Shown piece after piece: positions 1 to 9,100 of a stretch of 64,000 bases of DNA. A model generated the notes under the pieces. That model searched no databases and was not told where the DNA came from. It saw only the letters and a list, made by a program, of their open reading frames with translations. The DNA lies in contig NZ_BIMK01000035.1 of assembly GCF_004001045.1 (NCBI RefSeq), positions 24,770-88,769 of the forward strand, written 5' to 3'. The translations under genes and the position numbers were made by a program. Within the stretch, counting starts at the first letter, position 1, and each line of letters starts with the position of its first letter. The DNA comes from Paenibacillus chibensis. Its GTDB lineage: Bacteria; Bacillota; Bacilli; Paenibacillales; Paenibacillaceae.

Positions 1-492
1 CTGGTCGGCGGTGCGCTCGGAACCGCGCTTGCGGGGGACATCCACCAGGCTTCGATGCGATCGGTGACACTGCATTCGATCCGCAATTTCGTGGGTGCCG
101 TCATTACGCCGCTGCTGGGCTGGTACCTGACCCGGCAAAATGCCGTCAACTACGAGGAAATTCGCGGCCGCCTTGGCCAGCACAGCGCAGAAGCCCAATC
201 GGAGATTGCCGGACTTATCCGCAAACTGATGGGTGAAGGAGTTCCTGCCGCCCAGGCGCAAAGCACGGCTTCATACGAGTTGATCGTGAATGCCAAAAGA
301 GCCGCCGTTCTCGGCGCATATCATCATCTGTTTACGATTATGGCCTGCGTGGGCGTGATCATGCTGCTGGCTTCAATCGGCAAAATCGTCACAGGCAAAG
401 GCAGAGCGCTGGTCCAACAAGAGAAGAGGCTCATGATGCCGAAGACCGGTGAAACCGAGCTTCATCCGAGCCCTATCCATATTACCAAGTGA
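1..492 (+). CDS. MFS drug-efflux permease, C-terminal part (DHA2 type)
   Basis: The reading frame is open from base 1, so the gene starts upstream of the window; 163 residues are visible. Two hydrophobic stretches can be seen, one around the segment beginning NFVGAVITPLLGWYL and one around HLFTIMACVGVIMLLAS, followed by a charged cytoplasmic tail. This fits the last helices of a 14-helix DHA2/EmrB-type drug:proton antiporter. The next gene encodes a short HlyD/EmrA-like adaptor 13 bases downstream, the usual partner of such pumps, and this supports the call more than the fragment alone. The substrate cannot be told. Confidence 0.7.
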   Translation: MVGGALGTALAGDIHQASMRSVTLHSIRNFVGAVITPLLGWYLTRQNAVNYEEIRGRLGQHSAEAQSEIAGLIRKLMGEGVPAAQAQSTASYELIVNAKRAAVLGAYHHLFTIMACVGVIMLLASIGKIVTGKGRALVQQEKRLMMPKTGETELHPSPIHITK

Positions 493-505
493 GGAGAATT
501 CATAT

Positions 506-1144
506 ATGATTAACCGCAGCCGATTGATTGTTGCTAACTTGATCGGGATATTGGTGATCTGCTTTTTTATTGCGGCGGGCGCCTATTTTTATTATGAAAA
601 AGCCAATTTCATCAAAACGGATGATGCCGTTGTCAAGGCGGATCTGATGCCTGTCGTCGCCCCGGCGCAAGGCGTGTTGACCAGCTGGAACATACAGGAC
701 GGAACGGACGTGAGCGATAAAAATATCGTGGGCGGGGTTTCGGACGGAACCAAGACCATTCCCGTCAGCGCACGGATGAACGGCAAGGTCATCCAAAACG
801 GCGCGCGCGTGAACCAGGTGGTGCAGGCCGGGCAGGTGCTGGCAGAGGAAGCGGACATGGATCATTTGTACATCATCGCCAACATCAAGGAAAGCCGGCT
901 GAAGGACATCAAGGTCGGCCAAAGCGTAGATATCAAGGTGGACGGAGATTCAGGCGCCAAATTTGAAGGCGTCGTTAAAGAAATCGGATATGCAACCAAC
1001 TCCGTCTTTTCGGTGCTTCCGCAGCAAAGCTCAACGGGCAGCTACACGAAAGTGACGCAGAAAATCCAGGTGAAAATTTCGATCAACCAGGCTTCGTCGA
1101 GAGTTCTGCCGGGCATGAATGCCGAAGTGAAAATATCGCTGTAG
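506..1144 (+). CDS. HlyD/EmrA-family membrane fusion protein
   Basis: A 212-residue protein with one N-terminal membrane anchor (about residues 7-28) and an extracytoplasmic part with barrel-sandwich (biotinyl-lipoyl-like) segments near PVVAPAQGVLTSW and PVSARMNGKVIQNGA, then a beta-barrel region ending LPGMNAEVKISL, which is typical of EmrA/HlyD adaptors. The start at 506 has GAGGAG just upstream; an earlier in-frame ATG at 449 lies inside the permease gene. It lacks the long coiled-coil hairpin of Gram-negative adaptors, as expected for a monoderm cell. It is probably co-transcribed and works with the upstream permease in drug or lipid export. Confidence 0.8.
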   Translation: MINRSRLIVANLIGILVICFFIAAGAYFYYEKANFIKTDDAVVKADLMPVVAPAQGVLTSWNIQDGTDVSDKNIVGGVSDGTKTIPVSARMNGKVIQNGARVNQVVQAGQVLAEEADMDHLYIIANIKESRLKDIKVGQSVDIKVDGDSGAKFEGVVKEIGYATNSVFSVLPQQSSTGSYTKVTQKIQVKISINQASSRVLPGMNAEVKISL

Positions 1145-1169
1145 CCTGCGGCAGATTTTTTCGTCCAGA

Positions 1170-1213
1170 GAAGAGCCTTCTGTTTCCTCCAAGGGAAGCA
1201 CAAGGCTCTTTTG
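1170..1213 (+). terminator. Intrinsic terminator after the efflux pair
   Basis: AAGAGCCTT pairs with AAGGCTCTT, with a second inner pairing of TTTCC with GGGAA, followed by TTTT. It closes the MFS/HlyD transcription unit. Confidence 0.8.
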
Positions 1214-1317
1214 CGTGAAACTCGCAGAATATCAGTGGAAATCCCCGAAAGAATCGGGGTATGATAGAATGAAAGCGAATCATAGAACCGTCAAGAGCGG
1301 AAAGCAAGGGGTTTACG

Positions 1318-1893
1318 ATGAAGAATGTGCTGGTCACGGGCTACCGCGCGCATGAGCTGAATATTTTTGGACAGAAGCACCCCGGCATTGCTTACATTCA
1401 AAAGGCGATTACCGCTAAGCTGGTCCAGCTTGCCGAGGAGGGCCTGGAATGGGTCATTTCACCGGGACAGTACGGCGTGGATTTATGGGCTTGCGAAGCG
1501 GCGATCGATTTGAAAAAGCGGTACCCGGATCTTAAAGTTGCGATCATTACGGCGTTTGCGAACCCGGAAGAGAATTGGAAAGAGGATAAAAAGGACTATT
1601 ACAACCGAATTTTGCAGGGCATTGATTTTTATGAAACGGTGAGCCGGCAGCCTTACGCAGGTCCGTGGCAGTTCCAGGCCCGAGATGATCTGCTGTTCCG
1701 CAAAACGGACGGCATCATCCTCGTGTATGACGAGGAGACAGGTGCAGGCAGCAGTGCGCGCTTTTATAAGGAACGGGCCTTGAAGAAGCAGCAGGAGGAA
1801 GGCTACGCCTTTATCAGCATCAGCACGGAGGATATCCAAAGCTTGGCGGATGAGGATGCAGCTGCGCAAAGCGGCGAAGGCATGGAATTTTAG
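1318..1893 (+). CDS. ypsA: YpsA/DUF1273 family SLOG-fold protein
   Basis: 191 residues beginning MKNVLVTGYRAHEL, with the ISPGQYGVDLWACEAA motif that marks the DUF1273/YpsA family of the SLOG (nucleotide-binding Rossmann-like) superfamily. In Bacillus subtilis and Staphylococcus aureus, YpsA influences cell division and septum formation; its ligand is not established. The length matches the family. It is preceded by a terminator and is probably monocistronic, with a TATGAT -10-like element at 1260-1265. The family call is firm; the function in this organism is inferred. Confidence 0.9.
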   Translation: MKNVLVTGYRAHELNIFGQKHPGIAYIQKAITAKLVQLAEEGLEWVISPGQYGVDLWACEAAIDLKKRYPDLKVAIITAFANPEENWKEDKKDYYNRILQGIDFYETVSRQPYAGPWQFQARDDLLFRKTDGIILVYDEETGAGSSARFYKERALKKQQEEGYAFISISTEDIQSLADEDAAAQSGEGMEF

Positions 1894-1934
1894 CTAAGCG
1901 ATCATGAAATATAGAAGGAAAGGAATGTTGAGAT

Positions 1935-2921
1935 TTGATCCGATTCGGAACGATTGGCACCAACTGGATTACGGAACGTTTTCTTCACGCGGCGGAGGAG
2001 AATGATGAATTCGAATTGACGGCCGTCTACTCCCGTACGGAAGAGAAAGGCAGGGAGTTCGCGGAGCAGTTCGGAGGGCCCAAGGTGTACACGGACCTGG
2101 ATGCGATGGCATCGTCAGACGAGATTGATGCTGTCTATATTGCGAGCCCGAATTCTTTCCATGCGCAGCAGGCGATTCAATGCATGAACCATGGCAAGCA
2201 TGTTCTATGCGAGAAGCCGCTTGCTACCAATAGTGACGAGGTACGCCGCATGATCGCTGCGGCCGAAGCGAACAACGTGGTCCTGATGGAAGCGATGAAA
2301 TCGACCCTGATGCCGAATTTCAGAATCATGAAGGAGAATCTGTATAAAATCGGGCAGGTGCGGCGGTATTTTGCAAGCTATTGCCAATACTCCTCCCGGT
2401 ATGACGCGTTCAAGCAGGGGACGGTGCTGAATGCCTTTAATCCGGAATACTCGAACGGGGGACTGATGGATCTGGGCATATACTGCATCTACCCGATGGT
2501 ATCCTTGTTCGGGAAGCCGGAATCGGTTAAGGCGGTGGCCGTTATGCTGTCATCCGGCGTGGATGGGGAAGGCAGTCTCGTGATGAGCTACCCGGATATG
2601 GATGCGGTCATCATGTACTCGAAAATTTCCGACTCGTTCTTGCCAGCCGAAATCCAAGGCGAGAACGGAACGATGGTGATCGACCGGATCAATCAGCCGT
2701 ACGACGTGAAAATCCAGTATCGGGACGGCAGTATTGAAAATCTGACCCAACAGCAGATTCATGAATCGATGTATTACGAGCTGGAAGAGTTTATCCGCAT
2801 GATCGGACGAGGCAAGCGCAGCAGCAAAATCAACTCCCATGAAACGTCGCTTGCGGTGGCGGAAGTCATGGAGGACGCGAGAAGACAAATCGGGCTGAGG
2901 TATGCGGCGGATGCATGGTAA
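1935..2921 (+). CDS. Gfo/Idh/MocA family NAD(P)-dependent oxidoreductase
   Basis: 328 residues starting at a TTG codon 9 bases after AAGGAAAGG. The N-terminal Rossmann fold begins IRFGTIGTNWITERFL, and the family signature EKPLATN, which holds the catalytic lysine, is near residue 94. The C-terminal alpha/beta domain follows. Members oxidise or reduce sugars, inositols or aldoses; this one resembles the short dehydrogenases often annotated as YdgJ/YulF-like. The substrate cannot be inferred, because the neighbours (ypsA, GH43) do not form an operon with it. Confidence 0.85.
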   Translation: MIRFGTIGTNWITERFLHAAEENDEFELTAVYSRTEEKGREFAEQFGGPKVYTDLDAMASSDEIDAVYIASPNSFHAQQAIQCMNHGKHVLCEKPLATNSDEVRRMIAAAEANNVVLMEAMKSTLMPNFRIMKENLYKIGQVRRYFASYCQYSSRYDAFKQGTVLNAFNPEYSNGGLMDLGIYCIYPMVSLFGKPESVKAVAVMLSSGVDGEGSLVMSYPDMDAVIMYSKISDSFLPAEIQGENGTMVIDRINQPYDVKIQYRDGSIENLTQQQIHESMYYELEEFIRMIGRGKRSSKINSHETSLAVAEVMEDARRQIGLRYAADAW

Positions 2922-3282
2922 TGTTCGGTCCGACCATTTTTGATCATTTGAAGGCTGCACAAGCGTGGGCTTAGCTGCAAAAGTGCATTTATTTCAGCTC
3001 ATACCAGCTCATATGATGTAAACAAGTGCAATCGTGCACCTATTTATTAAGAGGAATGTCCCCTTGATTCCAGTGAATCCGATCGGGGCATTCTTTTTTG
3101 TTTTCCAGGAAGAGGAAATGAAGGATGCAATTCGCTCTCACGCGCTCTCCCTCCCATAAAAACCTAAAATATTGAGGAAAAGACCTATAAATCTTGTAGG
3201 TTTTTGACCTGGTTTGTTTGCTAAAATGGAGAGGAACATCTTTTGCAGCATACATCAACTGCAGAATGAAGGAGGAAACGAG
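2922..3282. other. Intergenic region between oxidoreductase and GH43 gene
   Basis: It holds a terminator at 3053-3100, a small hairpin at about 3026-3038 (GTGCA/TGCAC), and a TGCTAAAAT extended -10-like element near 3219-3227 that could start GH43 transcription. No credible coding sequence was seen. Confidence 0.5.
3053..3100 (+). terminator. Intrinsic terminator after the oxidoreductase gene
   Basis: GAATG-T-CCCC pairs with GGGGCATTC. The loop contains a second pairing (GATTC/GAATC), and the stem is followed by TTTTTT. Confidence 0.7.
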
Positions 3283-4266
3283 ATGATTCAGCCTGTGACG
3301 CAGCGCGAGCCTTTGGTGACCCACATCTACACCGCGGACCCTTCGGCTCACGTGTTTGAAGGCAAATTGTATATTTACCCTTCCCATGACCTGGACCATG
3401 AACACACGTCCAATGATAACGGGGACCAGTACGACATGGAGGATTACCATATCCTGTCCATGGACAATGTAAACTCTCCATGCCAGGACCACGGCGAGGC
3501 GCTGCATCTCCGCGATATCCCTTGGGCCAAGCAGCAGCTCTGGGCGCCGGATGCGGCGTACAAAAACAATACGTACTATCTTTTCTTCCCGGCGAGGGAT
3601 CAAGAAAACATTTTCCGGATTGGCGTCGCCACCAGCTCCTCTCCGTCGGGGCCGTTCCATCCGCAGCCGGAATATATTCCGGGCAGCTTCAGCATCGACC
3701 CGGCTGTTCTGATGGATGATGACGGAAGCGCTTTTATGTACTTCGGCGGGCTATGGGGCGGCCAGTTGGAAAAATGGCAGACGGGCACCTATGATCCGAA
3801 CACGGAAGGCCCGGCGGCAGACGAACCGGCGCTGGGACCAAGAGTAGCCGAGCTGAGCGACGACCTGCTGACCTTCAAGGAGGCACCCCGCGAAATCTCG
3901 ATTCTCGACGAGAACGGGCAGCCGATCCTGGCAGGGGACGAGGAACGGAGATATTTTGAAGGACCGTGGGTACATAAGCATAACGGGCTTCATTATCTAT
4001 CTTATTCTACCGGCACGACTCACAGCATCGTATACGCCGTGAGCGAGAACCCGCAGGGTCCTTTTACGTATAAAGGAAAAATTCTGGAGCCGGTCATCGG
4101 CTGGACGACCCATCACTCGATCGTGCAGTTCCAGGATAAGTGGTATTTGTTCTATCACGACAGCTCCTTGTCGGGCGGCGCGGACAACAAACGCTGCGTT
4201 AAATTCACTGAGCTGACCATCCATGAGGATGGTACGATCGAAACGATCGAGCCCTATGTGAAGTAA
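3283..4266 (+). CDS. Glycoside hydrolase family 43 protein (arabinosidase/xylosidase type)
   Basis: 327 residues, no signal peptide, so probably cytoplasmic and acting on imported oligosaccharides. The three GH43 acidic residues are recognisable: the general base Asp19 in TADPSAHVF, the pKa-modulating Asp in SIDPAVLMDDDG, and the proton-donor Glu in YFEGPW. The five-bladed propeller fold is suggested by repeated YLFF/YFGG/YLSYS strands. The start at 3283 has GAAGGAGG at the ideal distance; a longer frame from 3214 has no such site. Members cleave alpha-L-arabinosides or beta-xylosides; which applies here cannot be settled. Flanking terminators suggest a single-gene unit. Confidence 0.88.
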   Translation: MIQPVTQREPLVTHIYTADPSAHVFEGKLYIYPSHDLDHEHTSNDNGDQYDMEDYHILSMDNVNSPCQDHGEALHLRDIPWAKQQLWAPDAAYKNNTYYLFFPARDQENIFRIGVATSSSPSGPFHPQPEYIPGSFSIDPAVLMDDDGSAFMYFGGLWGGQLEKWQTGTYDPNTEGPAADEPALGPRVAELSDDLLTFKEAPREISILDENGQPILAGDEERRYFEGPWVHKHNGLHYLSYSTGTTHSIVYAVSENPQGPFTYKGKILEPVIGWTTHHSIVQFQDKWYLFYHDSSLSGGADNKRCVKFTELTIHEDGTIETIEPYVK

Positions 4267-4347
4267 ACCCTCTCGATCGAAGGGGCAAAGTCTGCGGGAA
4301 GGGATCCTTCCGAGGCGGAAATATGGCCACTTCATCCCGGAATCACC

Positions 4348-4386
4348 AAAGCCGCCGGACCTCTGACAAGGGGCCGGCGGCTTTTT
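4348..4386 (+). terminator. Intrinsic terminator after GH43 gene
   Basis: AAGCCGCCGG-A-CC pairs with GGCCGGCGGCTT, followed by T residues. GC-rich stem of about 11 pairs. Confidence 0.85.
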
Positions 4387-4517
4387 AAACAAGGATAATT
4401 TCTAGACGCGATGCGCTCTTCCATACTCTAACGAAGAAGTGCTCTGCGCCTGGAGGAAAGGATGGTTCCGTTGCCCGATTAACTCAGGCATGCATACATG
4501 TCCAACAGGAAGATTTG

Positions 4518-4542
4518 AAGGAAGGGGAGCCTTCCTTTTTTT
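4518..4542 (+). terminator. Orphan intrinsic terminator
   Basis: AAGGAAGG and CCTTCCTT form a perfect 8-bp stem with a 4-base loop and TTTTTTT. It lies 250 bases past the GH43 stop, beyond that gene's own terminator, and upstream of the kinase promoter. Confidence 0.75.
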
Positions 4543-4653
4543 GTTGGGATATGGGACTTCAGGCGCTGCAGGTTGTTGATTCCTCGCTTTATGCGAAAAA
4601 AATTGATTCTAATGTCCTTATTTTGTTTATTATGTAGTAAAACTGTCTTTTTC

Positions 4654-4682
4654 TTTATCGATCGGTTATCGTATGTTATACA
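4654..4682 (+). promoter_or_regulatory. Promoter candidate for the hybrid kinase
   Basis: -35 TTTATC at 4654-4659, 17-base spacer, -10 TATACA at 4677-4682. It would give a leader of about 65 bases. Confidence 0.4.
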
Positions 4683-4754
4683 TATTCACCGTTCTATATT
4701 TCTCATAAACAAACTCAGATGATCGACCATAATTTTAGCGGACGGAGGCGCGTA

Positions 4755-6683
4755 ATGAGTACCATCAAAGAAGACGCTATTTTACAAGAAGTGTACCGAA
4801 CTGCTGTTTTTGGAATCGCGCTGCTCGCTCTGGACGGTACCTGGATTCATGCCAATCCAGCCATCTGCCGGCTTATGGGATACACGGAAGAAGAGCTCAT
4901 GCAGCAACGTTTCCAGGATCTGATTCATCCGGACGATTTGGAGAAAGATCTCATGCTTTTCCGCAACGAGCTGAAACAAACGACAGGGGCAGTGATCGAA
5001 ACGAATACGCGCTATATCCGGAAGAACGGAGATATCATGTGGGCCTCCGTATATGCTTCGGTCATGTCGGATGCTGCGGGCGATCCGTTGTCGTATATTA
5101 TCCAGATCCATGACAATACCAAAAACAAGCTGGCCGAAACCAAGCTGCAGGAAACGATTGAACGCTACACCTCCTTGAAACGGTACAATCATGATGCCGT
5201 GATTTCACTGGATCTCGAAGGGAGCATCATCAACGTCAATACGATGGCGGAGAAAATGACAGGCTGCTGCGTCAACGAGATGGCAGGCGAGAAAATCTCT
5301 CGTTTCATCGGAGAGGAAAGCCAGCGTAAGCTGCTGACCGAATCCCTGACCAATCCTTCGATCGAAAAGGACATAGACCGGATTTACCATAAGGACGGGC
5401 ATGCGGTAGAGGTTCTGACCTCCATAGCGCCCATTTATGTCAACGGACGGAACGTCGGGTTTTACATCATCGCGAAGGACGTGTCCGAGCAGAAGCAGCT
5501 GCTTTTGGCGAAGGAGCTGGCCGAGAGCACCAATAAAGCCAAAAGTGAATTTTTGGCAGTGATGAGCCACGAGATCCGCACGCCGATGAACGGCGTGATC
5601 GGAATGACGGATCTGCTGGAGACGACCACGAACCTTGACGAGGAACAAAGTGAATACGTCAAAATCATTCGGCAAAGCGGCGAAACGCTGCTGGCCATCA
5701 TCAATGATATTTTGGATTTTTCCAAGGTGGAATCGGGCAAGACGGAACTGCAGGAGGAGCTGTTTGATATCAGGAAATGCGTTGAGGAGACCTACGATGT
5801 GTTGTCGGCGAAAGCGCATGAGAAACAGCTGGAGATGAGATTCGAGGTGGAAGATGACGTTCCGATGATGCTGATCGGCGATGCGAAGCGGTTGAAGCAA
5901 ATTCTGATGAATCTGGTCGGAAACGCGGTCAAGTTCACCTTTGCCGGCGGCGTGACGACCCGGCTCCGGAAGATGTCCGAAGACAAGCGCAAGATCAAAC
6001 TGGAGTTCAAGGTCCAGGATACAGGGATCGGCATTCCGGCCTCGAAGGCGGAATATATTTTCGAGCCGTTCTCGCAGGTCAACAATTTCATGACCCGTGA
6101 TCACGAGGGAACCGGTCTTGGCCTTGCCATTACGAGGAAGCTGGTAGAGCTGATGGGTGGCAGTATCTGGTTCGAGCAAAGCGACGGGCCTGGGGCAACC
6201 TTTGTCTTTAACGTCGAAATGATCCGTGAAAATTGGTCCCCTCATGACGATTCCATCGAGGAGCATGATCACAATACGTCCAATTCCCTGCGCGTCCTGG
6301 TTGCCGAAGATAATGAAGTCAATCGGATCGTGCTCCGGAAAATGCTCGAAAGCCAAGGACATCTGACCACCGTTGTCACCAACGGGAAAGAGGTGGTGCA
6401 GGCGGCGCAGGAAAGCTATTATGACATTATTTTTATGGATATTCAGATGCCTGGCTTAAACGGTTTTGAGGCGACGCGGATAATCCGCAGGACGCTGCCG
6501 AAGGAGCGGTGCCCGGCGATCGTGGCCGTTACCGCCAATGCCCTGAAGGGAGACCGGGAAAGCTGCCTTGCCGCAGGCATGGACGAATATATCAGCAAAC
6601 CGATCAAAACGCAGACCGTGATGGAAGTGATCGAGAGTCTCCTTTTGAGAAGAAATACATTGAAAGGTAGCCCCCATCTATAA
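4755..6683 (+). CDS. Soluble hybrid sensor histidine kinase (PAS-PAS-HisKA-HATPase-REC)
   Basis: 642 residues. Order: PAS 1 (about 10-125, with HPDDLEKD), PAS 2 (about 130-250), HisKA with phospho-acceptor His272 in SHEIRTPMNG, HATPase with N box NLVGNAVKFT, G1 DTGIGIPA and G2 GTGLGLAI, then a receiver domain with acidic pair ED and phospho-acceptor Asp562 in FMDIQMPG and the conserved Lys in YISKPI. No membrane segment or signal peptide is seen, so it senses a cytoplasmic signal through its PAS domains. There is no HPt domain or cognate regulator beside it. The start at 4755 is chosen for GGAGG at 4744; an ATG at 4719 lacks one. Confidence 0.92.
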   Translation: MSTIKEDAILQEVYRTAVFGIALLALDGTWIHANPAICRLMGYTEEELMQQRFQDLIHPDDLEKDLMLFRNELKQTTGAVIETNTRYIRKNGDIMWASVYASVMSDAAGDPLSYIIQIHDNTKNKLAETKLQETIERYTSLKRYNHDAVISLDLEGSIINVNTMAEKMTGCCVNEMAGEKISRFIGEESQRKLLTESLTNPSIEKDIDRIYHKDGHAVEVLTSIAPIYVNGRNVGFYIIAKDVSEQKQLLLAKELAESTNKAKSEFLAVMSHEIRTPMNGVIGMTDLLETTTNLDEEQSEYVKIIRQSGETLLAIINDILDFSKVESGKTELQEELFDIRKCVEETYDVLSAKAHEKQLEMRFEVEDDVPMMLIGDAKRLKQILMNLVGNAVKFTFAGGVTTRLRKMSEDKRKIKLEFKVQDTGIGIPASKAEYIFEPFSQVNNFMTRDHEGTGLGLAITRKLVELMGGSIWFEQSDGPGATFVFNVEMIRENWSPHDDSIEEHDHNTSNSLRVLVAEDNEVNRIVLRKMLESQGHLTTVVTNGKEVVQAAQESYYDIIFMDIQMPGLNGFEATRIIRRTLPKERCPAIVAVTANALKGDRESCLAAGMDEYISKPIKTQTVMEVIESLLLRRNTLKGSPHL

Positions 6684-6698
6684 GATGAGGGCTTTTTT
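6669..6698 (+). terminator. Intrinsic terminator overlapping the kinase stop
   Basis: AGCCC-C-CATCT pairs with AGATG-A-GGGCT, then TTTTTTT. The 5' arm lies within the last codons of the kinase. Confidence 0.85.
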
Positions 6699-6788
6699 TG
6701 AATGCGAACCGGAACATTTGCGGAAGTAAACCGTCCTTATATTTAGATGGAAAATCGTGAGATTAAACCCATGGAAGGTGGATCCCTA

Positions 6789-9044
6789 GTGGCCTTGAGA
6801 CCGCTTAAACAAGCAGCAGGCGCAGTCGTCCTGCTTACAACCTGTCTGATGCTAACCATGACGCCCGGCGCGGAAAGCCTGGCGAAATCTTCGCCATCCT
6901 CTGAATCCCGGAACGGCGATTCTCTGAACAGTCTTGTGTTTCAATACCGAACCCCCTATTTCACGAAGGATCTGTCCAAGAATGCGGTTTGGGCGGACCT
7001 TAAGGCAGCTGGTTATGTCAGCAGCGGTCAGACACTGAAGGTGAAGTCCAAGCATGGAGACATGGCGGCGGTGATGTTGGAGAACGGAGATACGCCCTGC
7101 TGGATTCCCGCCTGGTATACAACCGCTGCCGCCAAGTCCGTTCAGGAAACCTCACTCGCTTATGTTGCGCTGAAGCCGGGGACCGTGCTTGCGTTGGCTC
7201 CGGGCGGCAAGCTGGCATGGGCACCGCCCAAGCAAGGTGAAAAGCTGGTTGCTGCGGCCGTATGGAAGGACTGGACGGGAATCCTGATTTCTCCTCAAGC
7301 TTGGCATACCGATTCGAGTATTGCCCGTCCCATGATGCTGTGGGTGCGGAGCGCAAACATCCAATCAAGAAAGGCCATTCCCGAAGGCGTGCTCAGCACC
7401 AGCTCCAGCGTCACGGTTGACCTAGCCCGAAATGTCACCGAGCTGCTGCTTCAGCAGGGAGATGCTGCTTCCAAAGTGAAAAAGCTCCTGGGAGAGCCGA
7501 GCTTCGTGGAGCATTCCGCCAATTTGGCAGAGGGAGGCAAGCCGCTTCGGATCGGTACAACATGGCGGTATGAACGGCCAAATGCCCAGTTTACGGTGAG
7601 CTTTGCCGAAGATGAGAAGCTGGAGGCCTGGAAATGGATTTTACCTGCAGACCCGAAGCTGGAGCTTGGTTTATCTGTAGATGGGGATTACAAGTTCTGC
7701 TATGATTTCACGTCATTTCCGGGTACAGCCACCATTCCGGCCAAGCCGGTTTGGCGCAATCAGGGAGAGCTTAATGACGCCTATCTGCTGGGTGCGACCG
7801 ATGAGGTGCTGCTCGTGGATGGAGATGACGGAGGCTTCAGCGGCATGCACGAGGACTCTTCCATCTATGCGGTCGACAAAGCTTCGGGACGCAAGCTCTG
7901 GCAGGTGAACGCCGGGTTTGGATCCTACTCCGCTGCGCTGGACCGGCTGCGCGGAACGGCTGCGGTCTATACCGAATACAGCAAGGCTCATCATCGCTAT
8001 GAGTCTTGGGTGAGGGAGCTAAGCTTGAAGGATGGGCATCCAATATGGGAAAGAAGGCTGCCCGAGGGTCATCAAATGCAGATGTACGCCGTCAAGGACA
8101 GCGTTGTTGTGTATCAAATGCCCGATTCCGCTAAAGATGAAGGGCTGCTGACGGTACTGGACCGGGCGACGGGCGCACAGCGATGGACGAGGGTTCTGCG
8201 CGAAGGACAGGTGATTCTCCGCACCGATTCGGAAGACCCGAACATTCTGCTGCAAGATGGCTTGATGCTTCAGGCGCTGAATCCCAAGGATGGTGCGGTT
8301 GCTTGGAGCGTAACCGGGCGGGGAGACATTCACAGGGATCTGCAGACGCATCCTTATTATGCATATGGCAATATGAGGCTGCCACTGCAGCCGGAGCGTT
8401 CGGCCGTCCGCTGGTTTCTGATCGGGAACGAATGGATGCTGCTGAATACCGGAAACGGCGAGAAGCTGGCGCAATATGGATGGAGCCGGCAGGAGCAGTT
8501 CGAAACGACGAATGAGCAGCGGTACATTCTGGTGCAGCAGTCTGGCGGCTTATCGGACTTTGACGGCTCCAAAGTGGAAAAGACGGCCTTGTATGATGTC
8601 ATCGCGAAGCGGGTTCTCTTCACGTTGTCCGGCAAAGCAACAAACGGCATGTTTGATGCAGACCGGCTGTATGTGGTGCTGAACGGTCTGCCTGCGGCCT
8701 TCGATCGTGAAAAGGGGACATTGCTCTGGGAGATGCCGGTGACGACGCATGAGAGCGCAAGCCCCTATACGATGGATGAGATGGCGAAGACCCGCTATGC
8801 GGTGTTGTCCCAGTATTTACTGCTGGGTTACGGCTCTGACATGTTAGTGCTGGATAAGCAGGACGGTCAGGTGGTTGGCCGGCTTGCCGATAATCAGATT
8901 GCATTCAGGGAAGCGAGATATCGGAAAGGCATCGAAGGCCTGCTCAACATGGAAGGGGACGAAATCTACATCGGTTCGTCGAATGGAGGATTGGCCAAAT
9001 ACAGCGTCAAAGCACTGGAATCCCGACTGGATCAGGTCAAATAG
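6789..9044 (+). CDS. Secreted PQQ-like beta-propeller repeat protein
   Basis: 751 residues from a GTG at 6789 behind GGAAGGTGG; an ATG at 6747 has no ribosome site. The N-terminus (ALRPLKQAAGAVVLLTTC) is a signal sequence, with an SH3-like region after it and a segment resembling the stalk of copper-amine-oxidase-N-type proteins. From about residue 340, WD-like PQQ strands recur: SIYAVDKASGRKLWQVN, ELSLKDGHPIWERRL, VLDRATGAQRWTRV, ALNPKDGAVAWSV and AFDREKGTLLWEM. No catalytic residues are evident, so it is probably a binding or scaffold propeller at the cell surface rather than a quinoprotein dehydrogenase. Confidence 0.75.
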   Translation: MALRPLKQAAGAVVLLTTCLMLTMTPGAESLAKSSPSSESRNGDSLNSLVFQYRTPYFTKDLSKNAVWADLKAAGYVSSGQTLKVKSKHGDMAAVMLENGDTPCWIPAWYTTAAAKSVQETSLAYVALKPGTVLALAPGGKLAWAPPKQGEKLVAAAVWKDWTGILISPQAWHTDSSIARPMMLWVRSANIQSRKAIPEGVLSTSSSVTVDLARNVTELLLQQGDAASKVKKLLGEPSFVEHSANLAEGGKPLRIGTTWRYERPNAQFTVSFAEDEKLEAWKWILPADPKLELGLSVDGDYKFCYDFTSFPGTATIPAKPVWRNQGELNDAYLLGATDEVLLVDGDDGGFSGMHEDSSIYAVDKASGRKLWQVNAGFGSYSAALDRLRGTAAVYTEYSKAHHRYESWVRELSLKDGHPIWERRLPEGHQMQMYAVKDSVVVYQMPDSAKDEGLLTVLDRATGAQRWTRVLREGQVILRTDSEDPNILLQDGLMLQALNPKDGAVAWSVTGRGDIHRDLQTHPYYAYGNMRLPLQPERSAVRWFLIGNEWMLLNTGNGEKLAQYGWSRQEQFETTNEQRYILVQQSGGLSDFDGSKVEKTALYDVIAKRVLFTLSGKATNGMFDADRLYVVLNGLPAAFDREKGTLLWEMPVTTHESASPYTMDEMAKTRYAVLSQYLLLGYGSDMLVLDKQDGQVVGRLADNQIAFREARYRKGIEGLLNMEGDEIYIGSSNGGLAKYSVKALESRLDQVK

Positions 9045-9056
9045 TTTATGTACGGT

Positions 9057-9084
9057 GAAGGCCCTGAACAAGTTCAGGGCCTTC
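9057..9084. terminator. Inverted repeat between convergent genes
   Basis: GAAGGCCCTGAAC and GTTCAGGGCCTTC form a perfect 13-bp stem with a 2-base loop. The T tract is poor on both sides. It probably ends both convergent units. Confidence 0.6.
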
Positions 9085-9100
9085 ATGCCTGTTAGTCCGG

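Larger units (their letters stand above)
4267..4754. other. Intergenic region with two terminators and a kinase promoter candidate
   Basis: It contains the GH43 terminator (4348-4386), a second strong hairpin with a long T tract (4518-4542) that follows no gene, and a promoter candidate for the kinase at 4654-4682. A very short reading frame (MVPLPD) lies behind GGAGG near 4450 but is not supported further. Confidence 0.5.

Noticed and set aside
3181..3206. Small hairpin ACCTA/TAGGT followed by TTTT just before the GH43 promoter
   Set aside because: Only 5 pairs; too weak to call a terminator.
6747..6788. Upstream ATG at 6747 for the PQQ-repeat protein
   Set aside because: No ribosome site, and it would put a charged stretch before the signal peptide; GTG 6789 has GGAAGGTGG.
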